Of a stretch of 64,000 nucleotides of DNA, positions 55,852-64,000 are shown in pieces; position 1 is the first letter of the stretch, and every line of letters starts with the position of its first letter. Made by a program: the position numbers and the translations under genes. The stretch lies in contig NZ_LT985748.1 in assembly GCF_900290115.1 (NCBI RefSeq), forward strand, positions 191,120 to 255,119. Direction: 5' to 3'. The stretch comes from Alistipes sp. Marseille-P5061 (GTDB taxonomy: Bacteria > Bacteroidota > Bacteroidia > Bacteroidales > Rikenellaceae). The notes under the pieces are model-generated. The model made no database searches. It saw nothing but the letters and a program-made list of their open reading frames with translations, and was not told where the DNA came from.

Positions 55852-57060
55852 TTATTTCGTGTAGGTGACGTGTACGATTGTATAGTCGCCGGCGTAGTAG
55901 TGGTCCATGACGAACTGGAAGGTCATCTCGCCCTTCTCGAAGTCGATATGACCCTTGCTCTCGATCCAGTTGCCGTTTCCGTAACCATCCTCGTTGATAC
56001 CGTAGGAGAAGAGATAGTAGGCCGGATTGGCGATTCCTCCCTGGTCGTAGATCTCCTGCATCTCGGCATCTCCCTCGTCGAGCAGTTTCTTTTGTCGATC
56101 CCAGGCCGAGAAGGAGTAACAGAACGGAACGACGGTCATCGGGTCGCCGTAGGAGTCCTCTACCTCACCGAGAATGTCGAGGTCAGCACTTGTTGCGGAG
56201 AGGTTCGTGCACTTGATTCCGTCGAGCGAGACGTTGAAGGTCTCTTCACTGGTCGGGGTCCAATCGATGATCTCCATCAGTTTTTTGTTGCTAGGAGAGG
56301 CGTAATCTTCATCCGTGCTATTCCAATATTCGTCATCATCGATGGTATTCTGACGAAAGACCCAGTAGAGGTGTTCGGTCAGTCCCATCGGATTGTCAAC
56401 CATCTTCAGTACGGGCTGCTCGGCCGTGGACTCCTCGCTGAGAGTGATGATCGTCTGACCCGGGATCTCCTCGGTCTTGGGGGTCGAGAAGTCGGTGGTC
56501 ATGCCGTTGCCCGGAATGTTGAGGGTCGTCGTGCACTTCATCACGCCGAGGAATTCGTAGAGGTCGATGCCGAACTTTTCCTTGTAGCCATCGATCAGCG
56601 TTTTCTGCTCCTCGGTCAGTTCGGGAATGGCTGGGTTGGGATTGACACGGATGCGCAGGGCCTCGGCAAGTTCCATGCCTGCGGGCAGCTGTGCAGCATC
56701 GATTCCCACGGTGATATAGGTGCTTTCCGTAAGGAGATTCTTGACGTTCGATACGACCTGGAAGGTGGCGCTCTTCTCACCGGCGGCGATCGTTACGGGG
56801 TTCCCCTCCAGGCTGAGCAGCTCCTGTGTGTCGTCCTCCAGACGGAAGGTCAGCGTCGTGGCCGTCTCGACGGTCGAGGTGAGCATCACTTCTACCTCAA
56901 GCGGTGTGGCATCTGACTCCACGATGACGGCATTGTTGTTTTCGGCCGTCAGATAGATCTTATTCGTACCGGAGTAACCGGTCTCTTTCTTCTCGTTGCA
57001 GGAGGTCATGGCAACGGCTGCCGTCAGCAGAACCCCCCCCCAGAAAAATAAGTGTTTCAT
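55852..57060 (-). CDS. Lipoprotein of the SusCD-M16-ChaN operon, unknown family
   Basis: 402 residues. Signal peptide with lipobox MKHLFFWGGVLLTAAVAMTSCNE. Residues 40-150 resemble a beta-sandwich (Calx-beta/DUF1735-like), e.g. VEVMLTSTVETATTLTFRLE and TIAAGEKSATFQVV. The rest has DGYKEKFGIDLYEFLGVMKC and YWVFRQNTIDDDEYWNSTDE and is not recognised. Probably surface exposed and part of ligand capture with SusC/SusD. A run of nine G sits in the signal peptide at 57033-57041, so it may be phase-variable. Confidence 0.75.
   Translation of the reverse strand: MKHLFFWGGVLLTAAVAMTSCNEKKETGYSGTNKIYLTAENNNAVIVESDATPLEVEVMLTSTVETATTLTFRLEDDTQELLSLEGNPVTIAAGEKSATFQVVSNVKNLLTESTYITVGIDAAQLPAGMELAEALRIRVNPNPAIPELTEEQKTLIDGYKEKFGIDLYEFLGVMKCTTTLNIPGNGMTTDFSTPKTEEIPGQTIITLSEESTAEQPVLKMVDNPMGLTEHLYWVFRQNTIDDDEYWNSTDEDYASPSNKKLMEIIDWTPTSEETFNVSLDGIKCTNLSATSADLDILGEVEDSYGDPMTVVPFCYSFSAWDRQKKLLDEGDAEMQEIYDQGGIANPAYYLFSYGINEDGYGNGNWIESKGHIDFEKGEMTFQFVMDHYYAGDYTIVHVTYTK
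57033..57041. repeat. Homopolymer of nine in a signal-peptide region
   Basis: Nine consecutive C on the given strand encode TGG GGG GGG G (Trp-Gly-Gly) 7 codons after the ATG of the lipoprotein. A slip here would abolish the protein. Confidence 0.85.
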
Positions 57061-57122
57061 TTTACGCTGTTTTTTAATGGTGAATATTCAACTATTTTGC
57101 CCGGTGCGGTTGCCCTGCCGGA

Positions 57123-58535
57123 TCAGTTTTCAATCTTGGGCCACCCCTCGTTCTGGGAGACGTTTTCGTTGTAGAAATACTCCTCCTGCGGAATGGGGAG
57201 TGTCCAACGGTAATCCGTTGCGTCGATGCGCTTGTCGCTGTTGCCCTGGCTCCAGGAAGAGAGCACCCCTTTACGGTAGTGCTTTAGGTCGAACCACCGC
57301 TCTCCCTCGCCGACAAACTCCTTCTGCTTCTCGGCAAGGATGGCACGCAACAGATTGTCGCCCGTAAGCGACTCGTCGAGCGGCTGGGCCTTGCGCCGTG
57401 TAAGGTATTCGTTGATCGCCGTGCGGGCTTCGCCGTCGTGGCTGCCCTGGAGGCAGTAGGCCTCGGCCAACACGAAGCAGGCCGTCACCGTGCGCAGTTT
57501 GTGGATGCACGAGATCTCCGTGGCGTCCCAGTTCATACGGTTGTATTTGCCCAAGCAGCGCATTGTGATCGTCTCGCCCACGGTTTCGCCCGGAAACTCC
57601 TTTGGATAGAGGCTCTCTGCGCCGCGCAGATCCTCCGCGTCGTAACTCCCCGCAAGGTCCTCGGAAACCTCCAGAAAATCGCCCTTTTCGGTGTCGTAAC
57701 GCAGATCCAGATAGAACGGGACGGTCGTGTGACGCGAGAAGAGGCTCTCGGGACCGGCTCCGCCGTTCCACAGCTGCCGGTAGTTCGTCTCCGTGAAAAG
57801 ATCGTACCCTCCAGCCGTGGTCAGCACGAGATTGGCCCACTCGACCGCCTTTTCATACTGCCCGGCATAGAGCTCCAGTTCGGCAAGCAGGCACCGCACC
57901 CCTTGCTGGGAAATCCAATAGGCTGTTTCTGGACTATTCTCCGTGGCAACGGCTTCAGTCAGCAGGGTGCGGATGTAGCTCACACAAGCATCGATGCTCG
58001 AACGGGGCAGGAATCCCAACTCGAACTGCTCCTTGAGGATCACCCCGTCGCGGCTGCCGCCCTCGGAGATGTCCGGGGCAAAAAGGCGCAGCAGGTCGAA
58101 GTAACAGTAGGCCTTCAGAGCCTTGGCTTCGGCATTCACAACCGCAAGGTTGGCCTGCTCGCTTTCGTTCTGCGGTGAGAGCGCAACCGTGCGTTCGAGC
58201 ACGGCATTGGCTATGGCAATCGATTCGTAGTAGCCCTGCCAGAGCGTGAGGGCTAGATTCGTCATGGGCAATGTTTGCCATTTGTAGAGGTTGCCCAGGT
58301 CGCTATTGCGCGAAATGAGCGAGGTGGTTTCGAAATCGTCGCTCAACACAGACAGTTCAAACTCCGGGTTGGGAAGTCGGTCGTAGGCCGAGGCCAACAA
58401 CTCACGGGCCGTCGTCACGGAGGTGATGGCCGACGGGTCGGAGAGCTGGTTTTCGTAAGGAATGTCCAGCGTGCAGGCCGAGCCGCCCACGGCGGCGAAA
58501 AGGACTGCAAGAGCGTATCGGAGAGTATTTCGCAT
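57123..58535 (-). CDS. SusD/RagB-type lipoprotein of the M16-ChaN operon
   Basis: 470 residues from ATG at 58533-58535 (MRNTLRYALAVLFAAVGGSAC). Lipobox GGSAC; helical SusD segments such as LTLWQGYYESIAIANAVLER, NAEAKALKAYCYFDLLRLFA and the diagnostic EKQKEFVGEGERWFDLKHYR. The C-terminus WTLPIPQEEYFYNENVSQNEG is typical. The ATG at 58544 is also in frame. Confidence 0.93.
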   Translation of the reverse strand: MRNTLRYALAVLFAAVGGSACTLDIPYENQLSDPSAITSVTTARELLASAYDRLPNPEFELSVLSDDFETTSLISRNSDLGNLYKWQTLPMTNLALTLWQGYYESIAIANAVLERTVALSPQNESEQANLAVVNAEAKALKAYCYFDLLRLFAPDISEGGSRDGVILKEQFELGFLPRSSIDACVSYIRTLLTEAVATENSPETAYWISQQGVRCLLAELELYAGQYEKAVEWANLVLTTAGGYDLFTETNYRQLWNGGAGPESLFSRHTTVPFYLDLRYDTEKGDFLEVSEDLAGSYDAEDLRGAESLYPKEFPGETVGETITMRCLGKYNRMNWDATEISCIHKLRTVTACFVLAEAYCLQGSHDGEARTAINEYLTRRKAQPLDESLTGDNLLRAILAEKQKEFVGEGERWFDLKHYRKGVLSSWSQGNSDKRIDATDYRWTLPIPQEEYFYNENVSQNEGWPKIEN

Positions 58536-58548
58536 GGTCGTCATCGTG

Positions 58549-61500
58549 TCAGAAGGTGAGACTGAGGTTGAAGGTCAGTACGGGTTGCATCGTCCCGGCT
58601 AGTGATCCGGTTTCGGGGTCCGACTCCTTGTAGGGCGTGATCATGAAGAGGTTCGAGGCCTGGAACGCCACACTGGCATACTTGATCACCCCGCCGCAGT
58701 TGCGTTCGAGCCACGCCGAGGAGAGCCGGTAACGAAGCGACAGCATCGACATCTTGAAGTAGTCGCTCTTGCCGACTGTCATCGTATTGGCGTAGTTGAG
58801 CGAGGCGATTGCCGAGGAGCTAAAGAAGGGCGAGTGGTAGATCTTGTCCTCGTCGCCGCGCTTAAACCACATGTTGTCGACCTGACCGCGGATCGCATTC
58901 TTGTTGGCGTCGTCCGTGCTGCGGACATAAGTGTAGTTGTAGGGGCGCACGCCTCCGAAGACATAGTAGAAGTCCATGTCCAGATCAAAACTGCGGTACG
59001 ACAGACTCACGTTGATCGATCCGCTGTAGGGCGGCGTGCTGTGACCCAATGCCACGATATTCTCTTTGGAGGGGGTCTCCGTGGCGGGAATCTCGCGACC
59101 GTCAGCCCCTCGGAAAACCGGAAGTCCCGTAATGGGATCAATCCCCAGCGACTCCAGACCGTAAAGCATGTCGTACGCCTTTCCCACTTCGTAGTCGGGT
59201 ATGATCGACTCGGCGTTGGCGTAGATCCGGTCGGCATAGTACAGGTCCATGACCTTGTTCCGGTTGTAGGCCAGCGATCCGCGCAACCACAGACGCCAGG
59301 GATCACGATCCACAACCTTGACCGAGGCGGAGAGTTCGTATCCTTCATTCCGCAGTACGCCGATGTTGCGCAGCATGGTCGAGAACCCGTTCGAGAGGGG
59401 GATGGGGACCGACAGCAGCGCATCCTCGGTATCCCGGCGGTAGAAGTTCACGCCGAAAGTCACTCGCTTGAAGAGTTCGAGCGAAAGCCCCGCATCGATT
59501 GATTCGGTCTGCTCGGGCTTGAGGTCCGTATTATAGAAGGCCAGGAGCTCCAGCAGACGGGCATCTCCATAGAAATCCGTCGAATAGGAGAAGGTTCCGA
59601 TTGCCGAAGCCGAGGATACGCCGGCCAGATTGGCCATCTTGCCATACGAAGCCTTGAGGTTGAGTGACGTGATGACACGGCTGTCGCGCAGGAATCCGTA
59701 GCGGGTCGGCGTCCAGCCCACACCGACGGCCCAGGCGGCGTTCCACCGCTTGTCGGCCGGGAGGATCGACGAGGCGTCGATCTTGTAGGTGGCAAACAGG
59801 TCGTAAGTCGAGTCGAACGAGTATCCGAACACCAATCCGAATCCCATCTGGGCACTCTTCTCCTTGAGTGAGCCGACCGATGGTTTGCGGTTGCCGGTGA
59901 TCGACTGGTTGATGGCCGCCGGTGACATCTGCGTACCGACGCCGTAGCCCGTGATCGAGACGTTGTCCTGATCCGTCAGGTAGTAATCCATGTTGCCGCC
60001 GACGGTCAGGTCGTGGCGTTCCGCAAAGACCCGATTATATGTCAGACGGATGTTCGACGACACGTTGGTCGTAACATTTTTGTTCTTGGTCAGACGACCC
60101 CGTTCGTTGATGGCCGCGCCCGACTTGCGCTCCTCAATCGAGGTCGAGGGCAGCAACGTGAGACCTTCGTCCAACATGAAATCCACACCCGCTACGGCAT
60201 CGACGTCGAGACCTTCGACCGGGTGGAGGTTGAGCGATCCGCTTATGCCGGCATGCTTGTCGGTGGATTTGCTCTGGTATTGGCTCAGCAGGTCGTTGTA
60301 GGTGTACTCCGAGGATTCGTTCGAGAAGGAGACCAGCGGGCTGGTTTTGGTCTCGTACGAGTTGAGCTGATAGACGAGGTCCGTCGGCGAGAAGGAGCTG
60401 CCGTTCGGGGTGTTCGTGATCGAGTATCCGGCGTCACTGGCCAGCGAGAGGTAGCCCCAGCGGCCCAGTCGTTGATCGAGGCTCATGCGTGTGGAGATGC
60501 GCTGTACGTCGTTGCCCGGGACGCGGCCGCCCTGCTGCGAGTAGTTGGCCGAGATGAAATAGGAGGTGTTTTCGTTTCCGCCGCGGATGCTGAGGTTGTG
60601 GCGCTGGTAGATGTTCGGGCGGATGAGCTCGCGGAACCAGTCGGTGTTGATCCCTCGCAGCGAGTCGAGCACGCGGGCCCCCTCGGCGATCATTTCGGTG
60701 AGACTCGGATCGTTGGGGTAGTATTTGCGGTAATAGTCGGCGCTGTAGCGATACCCGGGGGTAGATGGGTTTTGCAACAGACGTTCGAGCTCCAGCTTTT
60801 CGTCGCTCTGCATCATCTCCACGCCGCGGCGACCGCGCAGGGTGATGCCGATGCTGAAGTCGTAGTTAACTTTGAGTACTCCATCGGGATTTCCCCGTTG
60901 GGAGGTAATTTCGATGACTCCATTTGCGGCTTTTACGCCGTAGAGGGCGCATGCCACAGCATCCTTGAGGACCTTGATCTCTTCGATGTCGGCAGGATTG
61001 AGCGTTAGAAAGGCATCCGAAGAAATGATCTGTCCGTCCATGACGTAGAGGGGTTCGTTGGCCGTATCTCCGGCTCGGAACGATGAGTTCCCGCGCAGAC
61101 GGATCTGCGGTTTGGATCCCAGATCGCCCGTATTGGTTACGATGAGTCCAGGCACGGCACCCTGCAGGGCGAGCGACATGTCGATCATCGGTTTGTCGTT
61201 CAGACGTTCCATGTCTACGCGTTGTACGACGCCCGATTTGGCACGGATGTCGATTTCGTTGATGTTGCGGCGGGCAACCACGACCACTTCACTCACATCG
61301 GTAGCATCCTGCTGCATGGCGGCATCCTGAACTATCTGTCCGGTATACTTTACAGATACTTCCTTCATGCCGATGAAGGTGAAGAGCACGATGTCTCCCA
61401 TGGCCCATTCTCCGCGCAACGTATAGTGCCCGTTGGTGTCGGTAACGGTTCCCTGCATGGTACCTTTGATGCGTACGGTGGTGCCCGGAAGGGGTTGCCC

Positions 61501-61629
61501 GTGGTTGTCGGTGACAGTGCCGCTCAACTCGCAATGTTGCTTGATAGTTTTTTCTTGAGCCCAGCTACCCATGCTTGGCAACACTAGCAGTATCCAGGAG
61601 AAGAGAATTGCGAGGTAATGTTTTTTCAT
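58549..61629 (-). CDS. SusC/RagA-type TonB-dependent transporter of the M16-ChaN operon
   Basis: 1026 residues. Signal peptide to about 25, carboxypeptidase-like domain (LSGTVTDNHGQPLPGTTVRI), TonB-linked VSEVVVVARRNINEIDIRAK, plug with IEEIKVLKDAVACALYGVKA, and a large barrel ending VLTFNLSLTF. SusC/RagA transporters with RagB partners import peptides or proteins in Porphyromonas; the protease downstream makes a proteinaceous cargo plausible. It has its own promoter. Confidence 0.94.
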   Translation of the reverse strand: MKKHYLAILFSWILLVLPSMGSWAQEKTIKQHCELSGTVTDNHGQPLPGTTVRIKGTMQGTVTDTNGHYTLRGEWAMGDIVLFTFIGMKEVSVKYTGQIVQDAAMQQDATDVSEVVVVARRNINEIDIRAKSGVVQRVDMERLNDKPMIDMSLALQGAVPGLIVTNTGDLGSKPQIRLRGNSSFRAGDTANEPLYVMDGQIISSDAFLTLNPADIEEIKVLKDAVACALYGVKAANGVIEITSQRGNPDGVLKVNYDFSIGITLRGRRGVEMMQSDEKLELERLLQNPSTPGYRYSADYYRKYYPNDPSLTEMIAEGARVLDSLRGINTDWFRELIRPNIYQRHNLSIRGGNENTSYFISANYSQQGGRVPGNDVQRISTRMSLDQRLGRWGYLSLASDAGYSITNTPNGSSFSPTDLVYQLNSYETKTSPLVSFSNESSEYTYNDLLSQYQSKSTDKHAGISGSLNLHPVEGLDVDAVAGVDFMLDEGLTLLPSTSIEERKSGAAINERGRLTKNKNVTTNVSSNIRLTYNRVFAERHDLTVGGNMDYYLTDQDNVSITGYGVGTQMSPAAINQSITGNRKPSVGSLKEKSAQMGFGLVFGYSFDSTYDLFATYKIDASSILPADKRWNAAWAVGVGWTPTRYGFLRDSRVITSLNLKASYGKMANLAGVSSASAIGTFSYSTDFYGDARLLELLAFYNTDLKPEQTESIDAGLSLELFKRVTFGVNFYRRDTEDALLSVPIPLSNGFSTMLRNIGVLRNEGYELSASVKVVDRDPWRLWLRGSLAYNRNKVMDLYYADRIYANAESIIPDYEVGKAYDMLYGLESLGIDPITGLPVFRGADGREIPATETPSKENIVALGHSTPPYSGSINVSLSYRSFDLDMDFYYVFGGVRPYNYTYVRSTDDANKNAIRGQVDNMWFKRGDEDKIYHSPFFSSSAIASLNYANTMTVGKSDYFKMSMLSLRYRLSSAWLERNCGGVIKYASVAFQASNLFMITPYKESDPETGSLAGTMQPVLTFNLSLTF

Positions 61630-61810
61630 TCAGAGCAGGTTTGTTCGTATATATAACATTATGTTGGATATGGAGATGTGCTCGATAGGACTGTAGCTTG
61701 CTCGCTTATGGAGTTCGGAACACATTCTCAAGAGTTTTTGCAGATTTAAATCTATTTAGACTGAAAAACATCATTAGCTGCGTTGTGACTCGCATTTTCA
61801 AATACGGGGA

Positions 61811-61841
61811 CAAAAGTACTTTCAAGGGAAAAGAGAAACAA
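61811..61841 (-). promoter_or_regulatory. Predicted promoter of the SusCD-M16-ChaN operon
   Basis: TTG (61839-61841), 20 bases, then TACTTTTG (61811-61818) on the minus strand, a perfect -7 match at proper spacing. It gives a 5' leader of about 175 bases. The 8-mer TAGGTATT, also in the heme-operon repeat, lies just upstream (61852-61859). The rest of 61630-61995 shows no gene. Confidence 0.75.
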
Positions 61842-61995
61842 TCCCGAGTTTTAGGTATTTTCCAGTATCATGAGAGTTCTGCTTGCATAATAAAAACGGA
61901 GTTCCCTGTGAGCCTGAAATTCTCGTCAATATTCCCATCGATAACCTTGGATTCTTTCGTTGGCAGAGACTGTTATTGAAAGTGATATGGTTAAT

Positions 61996-63705
61996 TAGGG
62001 ACAGTCGTTTAATTCCGTCATTATGAGTCAATCGGCAGACTGTCCCGGTAATTTTTCCGATCGAACTCATCTTTTTATATTTTCGGCTCCGTTTCGGAGC
62101 CCCTTTTTTCATTTTTGGACCCAACTGGAGCCAATACTCCAGTGAAAGGGCCGTTTCTCACTCACCTCGAACATCAGGCAGCCTGGGCAATTTCGTTGAC
62201 TTCCCGCCGGACGAGCTGTACTGCATTCGCCGTGTGGATGCCAAAGAAGATGTACAGGATTTCGGTCAACTTCGTCCTTGCCTTGATGCGTTTCAGGCCA
62301 TAGTGTTCCTTCTGCGTTCCGAACGAGCCTTCCATCCTCGTTGCCCTCACCCTCGCCAGCTCGTTGCGGATGATGTCGTTCTCTTTCTTTTCCAAGGACG
62401 GACGGCCACGCTTGACGAATGACGTCTGTATTCCTCTATCCTTGCAGTACCCCCTGTTGGCGCTGCCGGCATAGCCTGCATCTCCTCCGACCTTCTTCGC
62501 CTCCACACCGAAGAGCTTTCGGTGCATCTTCAGGCAGTGCGTAAGCCTGGTTCCCTCGTTGAAGGCATTGAATGACAGCTTCTCGATGAATGAGAGTCCG
62601 TCAACCTGGATGTTGTTGCACTTCGCACCAAACTCTACGCTCTTCACTTCCTTGCCTCTCACGATCGGCCTCACATACGGCTTGCTGATGCTCACTATCC
62701 TGTCCTTGACACTCTCGCGAGGATTGTTGTTCTCGAAGTGGGCCTTCTGCTGGCGGTACACTCTTGTGATGATTTCAATATCGCTCTTCTGTCTGGCTGT
62801 CAGCAATTTCTCCGCGCCTGCATTCTCCCTCTCCAGTGTGCGGGTCTGCTTCAGTATCTTCCCCAAAAGGTTGAGCAGGCGTCTGGTCAGTTTCCTGGTC
62901 TGGACTTTCGTATGCCTGCGCCGCTTCCTGTACGACAGGTTGGCCTTCTCTACGTCTACGTACTTCGTCCTCGGACGGTGCACATTCAGCTTGGCACTCA
63001 GAGTGCACATTATCTCATATGACTTCTCTATTCCTTCCCACAGAAGCTTCGCATCCGTAGGATAGCGCATCTCGCTCTCGTAGCAGGTCGCATCCGTATA
63101 CATCGTGTCCAGGTCCTTCATGTACGGTTTCCAGGCTCTTGCCAGTATCTCCTGCTGCTGTTGGATCTTCAGCCCGCGGGCCAGCTCCGAAAACACGTCG
63201 TCCAGAAGTTTGTAGTTCGTCAGAGGATGCATCGGGTCTATTCTCACATCGCAGAAGAGCTGATAGTGGACGTTGCCGTTAAGATGCTCCATCAACCTCG
63301 GGCTGCTCAGACCTGTGTACATCTTCAGGAACATCAGCGCAACCTTGCCCTCCGGGGTGAAGTATGTTTTTCGCCCTTTCTTCGCTCTCATGCTCTTGCT
63401 TATCAGTCCAAAGTTCTCTGCCATCTCACCAAGCGGCAGCCTCTTCCTGATTTTTCCCAGCTCGCTAGTCTCGAACGTCCGCCTATACAATTCATAAAAA
63501 TCGAACTCCGTGAAAGGAAGATCGGGTGATATTTCAGAGAAATTTTGTACCTTAGCCATGCAGATTAATTTTTGCGATACCTCCAAATTTGGCTTTTCTA
63601 GGGCAATTGGAGGTATTCTTTTTATCTTTAGCTAAGATACAAATTTTATATTACATTGGCAATCAATTCGTTATAAAGTTTTTATTCTTTTTACGACAGT
63701 CCCTA
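61996..63705 (-). mobile_element. Insertion sequence copy 2 (IS5/IS1182-like), inverted relative to copy 1
   Basis: About 1.7 kb with the same TAGGGAC terminal repeats as the copy at 34377-36084 but in opposite orientation. Differences seen by eye: one substitution in the transposase, one extra A in the left flank and a few terminal bases. The right flank is inside an integrase gene. Confidence 0.85.
62174..63559 (-). CDS. IS transposase, copy 2
   Basis: 461 residues from ATG at 63557-63559. Identical to copy 1 except for Val in TKVQTRK. Same DDE blocks (DATCYESEMRYP, GGDAGYAGSANRGYCK, GSFGTQKEHYG). The near identity means either recent duplication or gene conversion. Confidence 0.92.
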   Translation of the reverse strand: MAKVQNFSEISPDLPFTEFDFYELYRRTFETSELGKIRKRLPLGEMAENFGLISKSMRAKKGRKTYFTPEGKVALMFLKMYTGLSSPRLMEHLNGNVHYQLFCDVRIDPMHPLTNYKLLDDVFSELARGLKIQQQQEILARAWKPYMKDLDTMYTDATCYESEMRYPTDAKLLWEGIEKSYEIMCTLSAKLNVHRPRTKYVDVEKANLSYRKRRRHTKVQTRKLTRRLLNLLGKILKQTRTLERENAGAEKLLTARQKSDIEIITRVYRQQKAHFENNNPRESVKDRIVSISKPYVRPIVRGKEVKSVEFGAKCNNIQVDGLSFIEKLSFNAFNEGTRLTHCLKMHRKLFGVEAKKVGGDAGYAGSANRGYCKDRGIQTSFVKRGRPSLEKKENDIIRNELARVRATRMEGSFGTQKEHYGLKRIKARTKLTEILYIFFGIHTANAVQLVRREVNEIAQAA

Positions 63706-64000
63706 AAGTAGGAGAACAGGAAGATGTCCTTTGTAAATAGGGTGTATTCGGTTTTGTGGCTTGGCTCTATTTCCAATGCCATCAACTTCTGAATGTCTCC
63801 TTTCGTGATGGCACGCTTTCTTGTCCGTGTCCATAAACTGCCGACCTTGTACTTGGCAAACGGATTGACCTTTTGGATAAAGATGCCATCGGCAAGAGCC
63901 TTGTTGTAGGCGGCCTTGAATATGGCGAATTTTGTGGCTATGCTGTTGCTGGCATTGCCGTTCTTCCGCAGGAACAGTTCGAAATCCCGCAAGAAGGTAT
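63663..64000 (-). pseudogene. Tyrosine-integrase N-terminal part, cut by IS copy 2
   Basis: The frame continues to the window edge. DFELFLRKNGNASNSIATKF, FKAAYNKALADGIFIQKVNP and AITKGDIQKLMALEIEPSHK are the core-binding (SAM-like) domain and the start of the catalytic domain of Bacteroidetes tyrosine recombinases. At about 63705 the gene runs into the IS (tail FRDCRKKNKNFITN is IS-derived), so the catalytic domain is missing. It indicates that an integrative element or transposon end lies to the right. Confidence 0.8.

Overview
The window looks like the chromosome of a gut Bacteroidetes of the Alistipes/Rikenellaceae type. The evidence is GC-rich coding sequence, two SusC/SusD pairs, lipoprotein signal peptides ending in Cys, promoters with the Bacteroidetes -7 element TAnnTTTG (several with TTG/TTTG 19-21 bases upstream), and a complete hmuYRSTUV-type heme operon. 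The genus is inferred from content and composition; no comparison was run.

Layout. 0-6.1 kb: a partial radical SAM gene, an AraC-type regulator, a small redox operon (HxlR regulator, quinone-oxidoreductase-like gene with an in-frame stop, EFR1-type ferredoxin-flavodoxin protein) and a GNAT/carbon-nitrogen hydrolase fusion. 6.4-14.6 kb (minus strand): a full thiamine operon behind a TPP riboswitch, in the order thiS-tenI-like-thiE-thiG-thiC-thiH-thiF-methyltransferase-tenA-thiD. 15-16.8 kb: a secreted alpha/beta hydrolase and a small macro-like protein.

16.9-32.2 kb: a LacI-type regulator divergent from a long plus-strand locus (ribokinase, SusC, SusD, three consecutive secreted ADP-ribosylglycohydrolase-family proteins, a two-domain esterase-like protein, a GRP-type sugar transporter and a lipoprotein). 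It resembles the ribose-utilisation (rus) loci of gut Bacteroides but has an unusual enzyme set, suggesting capture of ribose or ADP-ribose from nucleotide- or ADP-ribose-containing material. A LacI-type operator lies directly against the predicted promoter.

32.4-36.1 kb and 61.9-64 kb are mobile or decayed: a BspA-type repeat-protein remnant, an AT-rich AAA ATPase gene with two frameshifts, two nearly identical IS copies in inverted orientation 26 kb apart, and an integrase fragment cut by the second IS.

36.3-61.9 kb, between the two IS copies and all on the minus strand, is an iron/heme block. It holds a heme operon (tandem calycin-like lipoprotein, HmuY, HmuR, HmuS, HmuT, HmuU, HmuV), a TetR/methyltransferase/two-ABC-transporter operon, and a SusC/SusD-lipoprotein-M16 protease-ChaN operon. 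The last is proposed here as a system that imports and proteolyses a heme- or iron-carrying protein. No tRNA, rRNA or CRISPR array was found.
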